A stretch of DNA of 64,000 nt from Nostoc favosum CHAB5714 (lineage in GTDB: Bacteria; Cyanobacteriota; Cyanobacteriia; Cyanobacteriales; Nostocaceae), in assembly GCF_020829495.1 (NCBI RefSeq), contig NZ_JAIVFQ010000005.1:118231-182230 (forward strand), in the 5' to 3' direction. Positions within the stretch are counted from its first letter, which is position 1, and each line of letters begins with the position of its first letter. Of this stretch, positions 8,656-17,731 are shown one piece after another. Made by a program: the position numbers and the translations under genes. The notes below the pieces were generated by a model. The model was not told where the DNA came from and did no database searches. It worked only from the letters and a program-made list of their open reading frames with translations.

Positions 8656-8938
8656 TCACCGAAGGATGTGTTGCAATCATTAATTGAATTGGTATGCCCA
8701 ATGCCCAATGCCCCATGCCAGGAATAATGGCAGTTGTCGAATCGTTAAACAAAAAACAAGAGGTTAAATCTATGACAAACCATAATTCAAATATGCTCCT
8801 AACACACCCTACAGTAATTTTATTTTTACTTTATAAATAGCCTCTAATTACGAATTACGAAAGCGTTGCGGTAGCGATAGCGCAGCGTTAGCGAGTCATC
8901 GAGCGTCGGAACGAGCGTCATTACGAATTACGAATTAC

Positions 8939-9457
8939 TTAAGGCATTTGCTGTAAATATTGCTCATAGCCTAATTCTTCTAGTTTTGCTTGCTTTGCAA
9001 TTACTGATTCACATAGGTTTTGGCGATATTGCTGCACTCTTTCTAACAATTCTGGTTGCTGAATTGCGAGGATTTGTACTGCTAAAAGTCCAGCATTTTT
9101 GGCATTACCGATCGCCACTGTTGCCACAGGAATACCCGCAGGCATTTGTAAAATAGAATACAAAGAATCAACACCTTGTAAGTTACGGGTGGCTACAGGA
9201 ACACCAATAACAGGAAGTGGAGTTAAAGACGCTACCATTCCCGGCAGATGGGCAGCACCACCGGCACCAGCAATAATTACTTTAATACCGCGTTGATGTG
9301 CAAGTTGAGCATATTGCACCATGCGTTCTGGGGTACGATGAGCAGAAACGATCGCCACTTCGCTTTCAATGCCAAATTCTTCACAAACTGCGATCGCGTC
9401 TTTCATGGTGGGCAAATCGGAATCGCTGCCCATAATAATACCAACTAAGGGAGTCAT
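8939..9457 (-). CDS. purE: N5-carboxyaminoimidazole ribonucleotide mutase PurE
   Basis: A purine biosynthesis enzyme that moves the carboxylate of N5-CAIR to give CAIR; it is cytoplasmic and octameric in known members. The 172-residue protein has the class I PurE signature [10 protein letters not shown] (residues 9-18), SAHRTPERM (about 39-47) with the catalytic His, and [15 protein letters not shown] (about 63-77) with GVPV soon after. The C-terminus is slightly longer than the minimal enzyme. The partner PurK is not adjacent. The ATG at 9457 has no strong ribosome site; the 180 bases upstream separate it from the divergent nagA. Confidence 0.96.
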   Translation of the reverse strand: MTPLVGIIMGSDSDLPTMKDAIAVCEEFGIESEVAIVSAHRTPERMVQYAQLAHQRGIKVIIAGAGGAAHLPGMVASLTPLPVIGVPVATRNLQGVDSLYSILQMPAGIPVATVAIGNAKNAGLLAVQILAIQQPELLERVQQYRQNLCESVIAKQAKLEELGYEQYLQQMP

Positions 9458-9638
9458 AATAATTCAAAATTCAAAACTTGTACTGAGCTTGTCGAAGTAT
9501 TCAAAATTCAAAATTATTTGAGCTAGCTTATGGAAGCTAGGTAATGCCGATCATCATCTCATCTATTGGCGTTGTTTGAATTGATTTATTGATATTGGTT
9601 GCATCTAAAATCAGATTTAGCAATATCTCGTCAGTGTG

Positions 9639-10859
9639 ATGACCCAAGCAACACAAAATCCTGTAGATATTATCAATGCTAGAGTGCCTGGTTACAAAGA
9701 TTTGCAGATGCTCTTGGTTAACCAAGAGGGCATAATTGAGGAAATCTTGCCAATGGGTACGCTAGGGACGCACAGATGTACGTCCCTACTAGATGTAGCA
9801 GGTGACTGGATTTCTCTAGGCGGCGTTGATTTGCAAATTAACGGTGCGTTGGGTTTGGCATTTCCCGAATTGACGGCCCAAAATGCTCATATACTCCAGA
9901 AAATCTCACAATTTTTGTGGGATGTTGGGGTTGATGGATTTTTACCAACACTTGTGACAACTTCAGTAGAAAATATTCAGCGATCGCTTGCTATTATTGC
10001 TGAGGTTATCCCCAGTCAACAAGCTGGTGCCAAGATTCTCGGAGTACATCTAGAAGGCCCATTTTTGAATTTCCAAAAGCGCGGCGCACACCCAGCAGAG
10101 TATTTGTTACCCCTAACAATTGATCAGATAAAGCGGGTTTTGGGTAATTATGCTCATGTTGTGAAAGTTATCACCTTAGCACCAGAGTTAGATTTAACTG
10201 GTGAAGTAATTCCATATTTGCGTTCTCTGGGGATTATTGTCAGTTTAGGGCATTCTCAAGCAACAGCGACCCAAGCGCAACGTGCCTTTGAGGAGGGTGC
10301 AACGATGGTAACTCATGCTTTCAACGCCATGCCAGCATTACATCACCGCGAACCAGGATTATTAGGGGCAGCAATTATCCATCCTGATGTGATGTGTGGT
10401 TTTATTGCTGATGGTGAACACGTTTCGCCCACGATGCTGCAAATTCTACTTCGCGCTAGCTATCAAGAAAAAGGGCTGTTCCTCGTCAGCGATGCCCTTT
10501 CACCTCTGGGGCTACCCGATGGGGTGTATCCTTGGGACAGTCGGCAAATTGAAGTAAAAAAGGGTACGGCACGACTGGCGGATGGCACTTTGTCGGGGAC
10601 GACTTTACCTTTGTTGGTGGGAGTGCAGAATTTAGTGAAGTGGGGAATTTGTGACGTAGAAAGTGCAATTTTACTAGCTACTAATGCACCTAGAAAAGCG
10701 ATTGGTTTAGCAGGAATTGTTAAGAGTCAACCCGCTAATTTATTACGCTGGCATTGGGATGAGACTACAAAAGAATTAACTTGGCGACGTGTTCTTACCG
10801 CAGAGATGGTGAAGAAGGCAGGAGGTTGGAATTTATCGGTTACTCTCAACTCCATCTAA
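9639..10859 (+). CDS. nagA: N-acetylglucosamine-6-phosphate deacetylase
   Basis: An amidohydrolase that converts GlcNAc-6-phosphate to glucosamine-6-phosphate and acetate in amino-sugar or peptidoglycan recycling. Family marks in order: LGGVDLQINGALG, GVHLEGPFLNFQKRGAHP (metal-binding Glu), SLGHSQA and THAFNAMPALHHREPG (metal and substrate His), and LVSDALSPLG with the catalytic Asp. ATG at 9639 is preferred over GTG at 9636. Residues about 42-50 (LGTHRCTSL) are encoded by an 8-bp inverted repeat, TAGGGACG/CGTCCCTA, at 9763-9788. This looks like a small palindromic insertion in the poorly conserved N-terminal beta domain. Length (406) is near the family norm of about 380. Confidence 0.93.
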   Translation: MTQATQNPVDIINARVPGYKDLQMLLVNQEGIIEEILPMGTLGTHRCTSLLDVAGDWISLGGVDLQINGALGLAFPELTAQNAHILQKISQFLWDVGVDGFLPTLVTTSVENIQRSLAIIAEVIPSQQAGAKILGVHLEGPFLNFQKRGAHPAEYLLPLTIDQIKRVLGNYAHVVKVITLAPELDLTGEVIPYLRSLGIIVSLGHSQATATQAQRAFEEGATMVTHAFNAMPALHHREPGLLGAAIIHPDVMCGFIADGEHVSPTMLQILLRASYQEKGLFLVSDALSPLGLPDGVYPWDSRQIEVKKGTARLADGTLSGTTLPLLVGVQNLVKWGICDVESAILLATNAPRKAIGLAGIVKSQPANLLRWHWDETTKELTWRRVLTAEMVKKAGGWNLSVTLNSI

Positions 10860-11076
10860 TTCCAAACTTGGGAAAAACTTTTTGGTTTCCTGATCTGCCC
10901 TTTGGGGGCTTGTCCAAGTTGTTAATTAGCTACTTGCAGCTTAATAACATCTTAAATATATCTTCTTTGCTTGCTGTCAACACCCCTAAGAGTGATTGCT
11001 TAAGTAGAATTAGTATTCTATTTTACTATTATTTACAAGATTTCATTGAATTACATCAAGTCATGGAGAGAAGTAG

Positions 11077-11787
11077 ATGACAGTTCTCAACGGCAATTTT
11101 GAGGTTGGTACTTTCAGCAATTGGCGAACTATCGGTGATACCAGGATTGAGACAGCCGCTTTGGGAACTGGCACTAGCGAAGCCAATTTTCAAGCCTTAC
11201 TTACCACTGATGCTAGTGCTTCTGGAGGTGCAGTTGAGCAATCAGATTTGGAAGAATTTCTCAATTTCTCATCTGGTCTGTTGGATAACTTAGGTAATGG
11301 AGATGCGACAGAAGGTTCTGCAATTAAACAGACTTTTACAGCTAATGCTGGCGATGTCTTGACTTTTGATTGGAACTTCTTGACTAATGAGGCAATTCCA
11401 TCTTCTTTCAACGATTTTGCGTTTTTTGGCATCAGTCCTTTTGCTTTGGAATTAGCAGATACTAATTCGAGCGGTTTTTTGGGGACTTCATCTGTCAATT
11501 TTAGTCAAGAAACAGGTTTTCAAACTATTTCTATTGGCATTGCTCAAACTGGAACCTACACTTTAAATTTTGGGGTTGTAGATGTTGGCGATACTGCTGT
11601 TGATTCGGCACTAATAGTTGACAACATCCAAGTTCTGTCCTCCGGTAGCATTGCTTCAAACAATGATGTCCTATTCGGAGCGCAAGGTTTTGTGGGTGAG
11701 TCACCCTTGAGTAGTTCTGCAAGTACTAATGTTGAACAGTTTATTGGGAGTAACGCGATAGGCAGAGGGAACGACACGACTTTATGA
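11077..11787 (+). CDS. Beta-rich hypothetical protein, possible surface or secreted domain
   Basis: A 236-residue protein, not assigned to a named family. The composition is Asn/Ser/Thr/Gly-rich with alternating hydrophobics, as in extracellular beta-sandwich modules. It opens with LNGNFEVGTFSNWRTIGDT, which resembles the start of the carbohydrate-binding-like domains found in cyanobacterial exoproteins, and has ADTNSSGFLGTSS and TYTLNFGVVDVGD further on (residues about 125-180). There is no signal peptide and no PEP-CTERM anchor. The last 20 residues are low-complexity. ATG at 11077 has a GGAGAG ribosome site. It could be the N-terminal remains of a larger repeat protein; no RTX repeats follow in any frame. 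Confidence 0.7.
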   Translation: MTVLNGNFEVGTFSNWRTIGDTRIETAALGTGTSEANFQALLTTDASASGGAVEQSDLEEFLNFSSGLLDNLGNGDATEGSAIKQTFTANAGDVLTFDWNFLTNEAIPSSFNDFAFFGISPFALELADTNSSGFLGTSSVNFSQETGFQTISIGIAQTGTYTLNFGVVDVGDTAVDSALIVDNIQVLSSGSIASNNDVLFGAQGFVGESPLSSSASTNVEQFIGSNAIGRGNDTTL

Positions 11788-11823
11788 TATCAGGGTTGAA
11801 TTATCAATTACATCCCTCAAAGA

Positions 11824-11879
11824 AAATCGGCGGGAATCCCACTCTTCATGGGGTGTCCGGGACAGCCGCCCGCCGATTT
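11824..11879. terminator. Inverted repeat downstream of the beta-rich gene
   Basis: An 11-base perfect inverted repeat, AAATCGGCGGG (11824-11834) and CCCGCCGATTT (11869-11879), encloses a 34-base loop that itself can pair (GTCC/GGAC). It sits 37 bases after the stop of the preceding gene. There is no T-run, so it may be a repeat element or a structured RNA rather than a terminator. The rest of 11880-12062 holds heptamers of the TGACTAA and CCGTCAA types. Confidence 0.4.
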
Positions 11880-12109
11880 AGTCATTAGTCAATAGTCATT
11901 GGTCATTGATGCTAATGACTATTGACTAAGCTGTTACGCATAAAACTAGTACATTTACCTGATGACTGTTGACCGTTGACTGATGACCGATAACCGTCAA
12001 CCGTCAACCGTCAACCGTCAACGTTTATAAAGAATGTTTATATAATTTAGACGCATATCAGCTTAATGATATGATGTCCGGGCAATTAAGCATAATACCC
12101 GAAACCCCA

Positions 12110-12283
12110 CCCCGCAAAAGCTACGAAGCAGGCGATTGATTTGTTCTACTAGATTCATCTCATCACATATGCCTGCGACTATGCCGCAGTGGTCAATATC
12201 CTGTACCCTGATATCTAATGGTGATGCTGTCATGATTCTAAAATGCAGCATTTAGGTCATTTTCAAAAATACAGCATTTACGA
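12110..12283 (-). pseudogene. 5' remnant of an IS transposase (DUF4277 / IS1634-like)
   Basis: On the minus strand an ATG at 12233 begins MTASPLDIRVQDIDHCGIVA and continues through GICDEMNLVEQINRLL, the N-terminus of DUF4277-type IS transposases. Homology stops near 12130, where the frame runs into DNA resembling the GC-rich dispersed repeat (GGGGTGGGGTTTCGGG). Only about 34 of the several hundred residues remain. Upstream of the ATG, AAATGCTGTATTTTT and AAATGCTGCATTTTA (12240-12283) probably represent the terminal inverted repeat of the IS. It is a dead fragment trimmed by a second repeat. Confidence 0.75.
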
Positions 12284-12430
12284 TCGCACCTGCGGAATCT
12301 GGGTTTAAGGTGTAAAAAGTCAATTTTTTTGAGTTAATTATAAATATTTTTTACTTTTATATATTTTTTGATTGACTTGTATCCATAAAACTTTATTCTG
12401 AGAAACGAAGTTTATAGCCAGTCAACTTGT

Positions 12431-13102
12431 ATGAGTAGCGAAAAAACTACAGAATTGCCGCTCTGGGTACAAGATAGAGATATAGTCATTGCTCATGATG
12501 AAGAAGTACAGTGGCGAGAAGGAAAACGCCCGGATTATTCTTACACCAATGAATTTCTTCATCAAGAGAGTAAATTTCAGCATCCAGAAGGTTCTTTAGA
12601 AGCAATCGCACAAAACTTAGTCCGAAATTTTGAGATGGAAGCTTCTAATAAATCTAATCCTCAACAGTGGCTTTCGATTGTTACTGATAAGTTTAAGATG
12701 AGTACCAATGGAGGACAACAATACACTGCTCAGGATGTCGCAGTCGAAGGTACTTATAATCTCTTCCTGGGTGAAAGTGAGCAGTATAGCTCTGAAACAG
12801 AAACCTTTGAATCTTCATTTCAGGTTTTTCATAATGCTTTTCCTAATGGCTTCCTTTGGGAATTAACAGAAGTCCTTTCGGGGCCACCTAATGTTACTTT
12901 TAAGTGGCGACATTGGGGAACATTTAATGGTTCTTATAAAGACTATGCACCCACAGGGGAAACAGTAGAAATCGTAGGAATTAGTATTGCTCGCGTGAGT
13001 GATGATTTGAAGATTGAGTCTTTAGAGCATTATTTTGATAATAATGTTTTTCTTCAAAAATTAACCGCAGGGGGTTGTCCCTTCCATTCCCAAAATCAGT
13101 AG
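12431..13102 (+). CDS. SnoaL-like / pathogen-related-protein-type protein
   Basis: A 223-residue soluble protein. The core (about 50-205) has the alternating strands of an NTF2-like cone and reads like the SnoaL-type ester-cyclase group that includes plant 'pathogen-related' proteins. Visible features are LPLWVQDRDIVIAHDEEVQWREG at the start, FQVFHNAFPNGFLWEL, and FKWRHWGTFNGSYKDYAPTG. The C-terminus LTAGGCPFHSQ carries a lone Cys. No enzymatic activity can be assigned. ATG at 12431 stands alone with a long AT-rich leader (12284-12430). It is a single-gene unit followed 4 bases after the stop by an inverted-repeat element. Confidence 0.75.
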   Translation: MSSEKTTELPLWVQDRDIVIAHDEEVQWREGKRPDYSYTNEFLHQESKFQHPEGSLEAIAQNLVRNFEMEASNKSNPQQWLSIVTDKFKMSTNGGQQYTAQDVAVEGTYNLFLGESEQYSSETETFESSFQVFHNAFPNGFLWELTEVLSGPPNVTFKWRHWGTFNGSYKDYAPTGETVEIVGISIARVSDDLKIESLEHYFDNNVFLQKLTAGGCPFHSQNQ

Positions 13103-13106
13103 CCCT

Positions 13107-13233
13107 GGCGGCTAGAAGTCGCACTGGCTTGACTACACGAGACCAAACCTGCCTCCGCAGGTTAGCAAACCTTTGATTTTATATTAGTCCACGGAGGTGG
13201 ACTTTGTTTGTGTAGTAGCGACTTCTAGTCGCC
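13107..13233. mobile_element. 127-bp inverted-repeat element (MITE-like)
   Basis: The terminal inverted repeats are GGCGGCTAGAAGTCGC (13107-13122) and GCGACTTCTAGTCGCC (13218-13233), 15 of 16 matching. Subterminal TACAC and GTGTA also pair, and internal CCTGCCTCCGCAGG forms a hairpin. It is noncoding and fills the gap between the SnoaL-like gene and hpnG, which converge on it. It may act as a bidirectional terminator. Confidence 0.75.
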
Positions 13234-13239
13234 TAATAC

Positions 13240-13983
13240 TTATTCCAGTTTATTGCCAGAAAAGAGGCGATTTGTAACTTGCTTTAACACCTTTAATGCA
13301 GTTAACGAACCTCGAATCAGCCGAGTAGCAGCAAGGGGTTGTCGAAGCATTCCTATCGCTAAAGGAAAAGGATTTAGGGAGCCATCAGAGTTAATTGCTG
13401 GTGTGAGATCGGGGATATTGTGCTGACAATCGTCGCTGACTACTCGCAGCATTGCCACTACAACTCCAGCCGCATTGAAAAACTCTAGGGCGGTAAATCC
13501 TTCCATATCAACAACATCAGCAGCCAAAGTCTCACCTAAACGGCATTTTTCGGCAGCAGACCAAATTACGCGATCGCTTGTCAGTGATTTGACTAAATTG
13601 GGTGGAGAGTCAGGAGAGACGCGATTAATCGCGTCTGTACTGGGGAGAGACGCGATTAATCGCGTCTGGAGTGCTGAGTGTAATTGTGCTGTGAAGGGGC
13701 GATCGCACTCTAGCCGCTCCCCTTGATAAACACAATCCTGATACAAAACAATATCACCAACTGTATAGCGATCGCTCAAGCTGCCACATATACCCATAAT
13801 CAGCACTCTGGATGAAGCTAAAAATTGTCCTTGTTGTAGATATTTAAGTAAAGGCTTCATCCCAACAGGTATGGCTACTACCGTTGGGATAGAACCAGTA
13901 ACGCCGCTTAATCCGCGACAGACAGCTTTATATTCTGCTCCCTGAGGTACCAGAATTGTGTTGATGGGCAAAAAATTAGGCAC
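13240..13983 (-). CDS. hpnG: HpnG-like adenosylhopane nucleosidase / phosphorylase
   Basis: A member of the purine-nucleoside phosphorylase/MTA-SAH nucleosidase fold. In hopanoid pathways HpnG removes adenine from adenosylhopane to give ribosylhopane. The body shows ILVPQGAEYKAV at the start, GVTGSIPTVVAIPVG, VLIMGICGSLSDRYTVGDIV (phosphate/base loop) and AADVVDMEGFTALEF with the MEG motif of the nucleosidase site. GTG at 13983 is chosen (GAGAGG just upstream, overlapping the end of the preceding gene by 8 bases); a TTG at 14004 would add seven residues. About 25 residues (QTRLIASLPSTDAINRV region) come from two copies of a 20-bp palindrome at 13617-13636 and 13648-13667. Context with hpnA and hpnH across the divergent pair supports the assignment. 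Confidence 0.82.
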   Translation of the reverse strand: MPNFLPINTILVPQGAEYKAVCRGLSGVTGSIPTVVAIPVGMKPLLKYLQQGQFLASSRVLIMGICGSLSDRYTVGDIVLYQDCVYQGERLECDRPFTAQLHSALQTRLIASLPSTDAINRVSPDSPPNLVKSLTSDRVIWSAAEKCRLGETLAADVVDMEGFTALEFFNAAGVVVAMLRVVSDDCQHNIPDLTPAINSDGSLNPFPLAIGMLRQPLAATRLIRGSLTALKVLKQVTNRLFSGNKLE

Positions 13984-14830
13984 TAGCCCTCTCGACAGTT
14001 TCAAGTTTACGTTTGGGTATTAATTCAAGGATGCGGAGGGCGATACTAGCAAGTCTAGGTAGTAATTGCGGTTGGAGTAGTCGCGGATCATACTTGCTCA
14101 TCCGGCGCTGATTTTCTGATAGACAAATGCTAAGAAATTTTTTGATTGTGAGGTCTTTAGTAAAGATGTCAGTACCCGTGACGGCGAAGCCAGTCTTACT
14201 GGGGTCATCATTGCCAAAGACGGCAATCAAATTGCTGAGTGCCTTGCCGTAGTGCCAGAGGGTTTTGACGCTCCGCAGAGGGGTAAATCCCTGACCACGA
14301 TGAATTTGTGTATAGGTAAACCAGTTGACAAAAAAGACAATATGGCGTGTCTCTTCGTCTATGATCGGATCAAAGATTGTGAAGATTGACTCTGGAAAAA
14401 CATTAGCTTCACGAGCGATCGCAAATAGCCCATAAGCAAAGAAGGTATCCAGGCACTCTTCAAAGCCAAAGCGCGTAAAGACTGGCTCAATATTTTGGGG
14501 AACTTCAATAGGTTGACGTTCTGGTATTTGGATATCGTAACGGTCAATTAATGTTTGAAGTAGGCGGGCGTGGCGTAATTCTTCTTTACCTTGGAGAGCG
14601 ATCGCATTTTGTAAAATAGGATCATTCACCATCGTTGCGTAACCACTAACTACTACTCCGGCTTGTCGCTCTGTATCCAGAGCTTTATCCCAGAAGGGAA
14701 TACTGCGTAGCAAAGTCAAAGCTGTATCGTCCAAATCTGGCCATGGGAGATTCTCTGGTTCGTATTCCCTGTAGCTTTCCATAAAGCTCTGGCAGAATAA
14801 TTCCTTATGCTCAACAGAACCAAGTTTCAT
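13976..14830 (-). CDS. Ferritin-like diiron protein linked to the hopanoid locus
   Basis: A 284-residue helical protein with two ferritin-type metal half-sites: GKEELRHARLL and DEETRHIVFFVNWF. Together with the earlier Glu in RQAGVVVSGY-type helices, these could bind a diiron centre. Such a protein would be an oxygenase, N-oxygenase or oxidase; the substrate is unknown. I chose ATG at 14830 because AAGGA lies about 10 bases upstream. In-frame ATGs at 14866 and 14941 have no ribosome site. The stop overlaps the hpnG start by 8 bases, so the two are translationally coupled. The gene diverges from an RND transporter, with hpnA and hpnH beyond. Involvement in hopanoid tailoring is inferred from position. 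Confidence 0.75.
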   Translation of the reverse strand: MKLGSVEHKELFCQSFMESYREYEPENLPWPDLDDTALTLLRSIPFWDKALDTERQAGVVVSGYATMVNDPILQNAIALQGKEELRHARLLQTLIDRYDIQIPERQPIEVPQNIEPVFTRFGFEECLDTFFAYGLFAIAREANVFPESIFTIFDPIIDEETRHIVFFVNWFTYTQIHRGQGFTPLRSVKTLWHYGKALSNLIAVFGNDDPSKTGFAVTGTDIFTKDLTIKKFLSICLSENQRRMSKYDPRLLQPQLLPRLASIALRILELIPKRKLETVERASA

Positions 14831-14980
14831 CTTTGAAGTTTCCTTTTGTATTAAAGATTGGGCCATATCTGAGTGACAATAAGTAATATTGCTGTTTAGT
14901 AGTAACCAAAACTCGCAAACCGAAGGTGATTGCTGTAGCATGACTAAATAATTGTGTCACCCACACGATAATTTTCCAAG

Positions 14981-17731
14981 ATGGTAAAACTTCATAACTC
15001 CAAATCCGCACGAGAAGTCTTCAATATTTCTAAATTGGCGATTCAATTTTCGTGGCTGACGGTGAGTTTTTGGATTGCCGTAACAGTAGCTGGTGTTCTG
15101 GCTTTCAGTTCCCTCAAGTATGCCTTGTTTCCAGATATTACCTTTCCAGTGGTGGTTGTGAATGCTACAGCCCCCCTGACAACTGCCCTGGATACAGAGG
15201 CGAAACTCACTAAACCCCTGGAAGAACGCCTCCGCTCTCTAGAAGGACTGGAGAATATTCGCTCATCCACTTATCCTAGTCAAACAGCCGTTGCCCTTTC
15301 TTTCGCCGTTGGGACGAATTTAGAAACATCGACCAAAGAAGTTGAAACTGCCCTCAAGCAGTTGACTCTACCTCAAGGAGCGACTTCTAAGATTATTCCC
15401 CTGAATTTGAATGAGTCAGCCGCCATTAGTTATGCCATTGAGAGTCCCACGCGGAATCTTACAGATTTGACAAAGTTGGCGAAAGACGAGATTGTGAGTG
15501 CGATCGCTAAACTGCCAGGAGTCCTGAAAGTCTCACTGTTGGGTGGCGCTACTGCAACTCCTCCCCTAAATCCAGCGAATGCGAGTGCAGCTATCCCTCA
15601 AGCAGGGGCAACATTAGTCCGGTTTAATGGCCAAGATGCACTCGCATTTCAGGTAATCAAACGTGGTAGCGCTAACACCTTGGAAGTAGTGAGTCGAGTT
15701 GAAAAAGAAGTCCAAAGGCTGCGGTCTAGTCTGAAGGATGTCAAACTCACTTTAGCTGCTACTCAAGCAGAATATATCCGTCAAGCCACTCAGTCAACCA
15801 TTGATGCTTTGCTGGAAGCAGTCTTGTTGTCAATAGTGGTAATTTTTCCTTTTTTGTGGAATTGGCGAGCCACCCTAATTTCTGCCTTGGCAATTCCTAC
15901 GTCTTTGTTGGCGACGTTTATCGTCATGGCGATTTTCGGCTTTAACCTGGAAACAATTACCTTGCTGGCTCTAGCTTTGGTGATTGGTAGTATTGTTGAT
16001 GATGCGATCGTTGATGTGGAAAACATCATGCGACACGTAGATGATGGGGAAACTCCTCGCCAAGCAGCGCTTTTAGCTACAAATGAGATTGGGTTGACAG
16101 TCACCGCCGCAACTTTGACAGCAGTAGCGGTTTTTCTGCCCATAGGTTTGATGGGTGGGGTAATCGGTCAATTCTTTAAGCCTTTCGGCATCACTGTTTC
16201 AGCAGCGATGCTCGCTTCTATGCTAGTTGCTCGGACTTTATCTCCAGTCCTAGCTATCTACTGGCTGAAACCTAAACCCTCGCTCTCCCCGCGTCGAGAA
16301 GCAAAAATATCGGTAGCGTTTACCCAATTTTACAGAAACTTGCTGAGTTGGTCATTGAATCACCGCAAGATAGTTATCGGGTTAGCTGTACTCAGCTTCA
16401 TCGCAGGTATAGCACTGATTCCACTAATTCCCAAAGGCTTTATTCCTAAACTCGATCGCGGCGAATTTAATATTGCTTATACGGCTCCTTTGCCGAGTAT
16501 CCCCGATTTGGCAAGTAAGGGAGCAGGGGGAGCAGGGGGAGCAGGGGGAGCAGGGGGAGCAGGGGGAGAAAGAATAAGTAATGCCCAATGCCCAATCCCC
16601 AATGCCCAATGCCCAATCCCCAATGCCCAATTCCCCATTCCCAATCCTTTAAATGATTCTCTTGAGGTTGCGAAGAAACTAGAAGAAGTTGTAAGAAAAT
16701 CACCGACAGTTGAAACGGTATTTACGACTGTTGGTTCTCGTGAGGGTGAGCCGAACAAAGGGATACTATATGTAAAGCTTAAAAAAGACCGCACAATCAC
16801 CACTGCGGAACTACAAGACCAATTCCGCTCCTCATTACCTACTCTTTCTGGGGTAACTACTAGTGTCGAAGATATTCAATTTGTCGATTCTGGCGGTCAA
16901 AAACCCCTCCAGGTAGCTTTACGCGGTAACGATCTCCAAGCCTTAAGCAAAGCAGTCAAGGCAATTAAAGAGAGAATTCAAAGACTACCGGGATTCGCTG
17001 ATGTCACAGTCACAGGTGAAACAAATCCACAGGGTACAGTTTTTCAAATCGAGCGTCTGAATAATCAACGGGTGGCTTATGTCAGTGCTAATCTTGGCAA
17101 AGATTTATCCTTGGGTGATGCTACTGACAAAGTGGTAGCTGAAGCTAAGGCGGTGTTACCCCCTAATGTTTCTTTAAATTTAGGAGGAGACTCTGCTAGC
17201 CAAGGAGAGGTTTTTAGCAGTTTTGGCAGTACTTTAGCTCTATCTGCCCTGTGCATTGTCATTGTACTAATTTTGCTATTCAAAAGCTGGGTAGACCCTC
17301 TGGTGATTGGTGTCTCTTTGCCTTTAGCGCTAGTGGGGGCAATGTTGGCATTACTAATCACCAAAAGTGACTTTGGCATGATCTCACTCATCGGCTTCGT
17401 GTTTTTGCTGGGGCTGGCAAATAAAAATGCCATCTTGCTGGTGGATTACATCAATCAGTTACGCAACGCTGGCTTAGACCGCACCGAGGCAATCCTCAAC
17501 ACAGGACTAGTGCGCCTCAGACCAATTATGATGACCACGGCCTCCACTATTTTAGGGATGCTACCGATCGCTTTAGGTTTTGGCGCTGGTTCGGAATTGC
17601 GATCGCCGATGGCTGTAGCGATCGCAGGTGGACTGGTAAGTTCAACTATCCTCAGTTTGATAGTTGTGCCGGTAGTCTACGCGATTTTGGATGATTGGTT
17701 TCCCCGATTTCAGACGAGGGAGAGAAGTTGA
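14981..17731 (+). CDS. RND-family efflux transporter (AcrB/MdtB-like) with repeat-derived insertion
   Basis: A proton-driven inner-membrane exporter of 916 residues, shorter than typical AcrB (about 1040). TM1 is near residues 18-38, then a periplasmic domain, then TM2-6 with [15 protein letters not shown] (acidic proton-relay pair in the membrane), a loop, TM7, a second periplasmic domain and TM8-12 with [18 protein letters not shown]. Residues about 513-556 are a run of G-A-G repeats followed by [10 protein letters not shown] repeats. These are encoded by the same GGGGGAGCA and GCCCAAT repeats found in spacers, inserted in phase after DLASK in the second periplasmic region. It starts at ATG 14981 and overlaps hpnA by one base. 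Hopanoid or lipid export is possible from context; the sequence is generic RND. Confidence 0.88.
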   Translation: MVKLHNSKSAREVFNISKLAIQFSWLTVSFWIAVTVAGVLAFSSLKYALFPDITFPVVVVNATAPLTTALDTEAKLTKPLEERLRSLEGLENIRSSTYPSQTAVALSFAVGTNLETSTKEVETALKQLTLPQGATSKIIPLNLNESAAISYAIESPTRNLTDLTKLAKDEIVSAIAKLPGVLKVSLLGGATATPPLNPANASAAIPQAGATLVRFNGQDALAFQVIKRGSANTLEVVSRVEKEVQRLRSSLKDVKLTLAATQAEYIRQATQSTIDALLEAVLLSIVVIFPFLWNWRATLISALAIPTSLLATFIVMAIFGFNLETITLLALALVIGSIVDDAIVDVENIMRHVDDGETPRQAALLATNEIGLTVTAATLTAVAVFLPIGLMGGVIGQFFKPFGITVSAAMLASMLVARTLSPVLAIYWLKPKPSLSPRREAKISVAFTQFYRNLLSWSLNHRKIVIGLAVLSFIAGIALIPLIPKGFIPKLDRGEFNIAYTAPLPSIPDLASKGAGGAGGAGGAGGAGGERISNAQCPIPNAQCPIPNAQFPIPNPLNDSLEVAKKLEEVVRKSPTVETVFTTVGSREGEPNKGILYVKLKKDRTITTAELQDQFRSSLPTLSGVTTSVEDIQFVDSGGQKPLQVALRGNDLQALSKAVKAIKERIQRLPGFADVTVTGETNPQGTVFQIERLNNQRVAYVSANLGKDLSLGDATDKVVAEAKAVLPPNVSLNLGGDSASQGEVFSSFGSTLALSALCIVIVLILLFKSWVDPLVIGVSLPLALVGAMLALLITKSDFGMISLIGFVFLLGLANKNAILLVDYINQLRNAGLDRTEAILNTGLVRLRPIMMTTASTILGMLPIALGFGAGSELRSPMAVAIAGGLVSSTILSLIVVPVVYAILDDWFPRFQTRERS

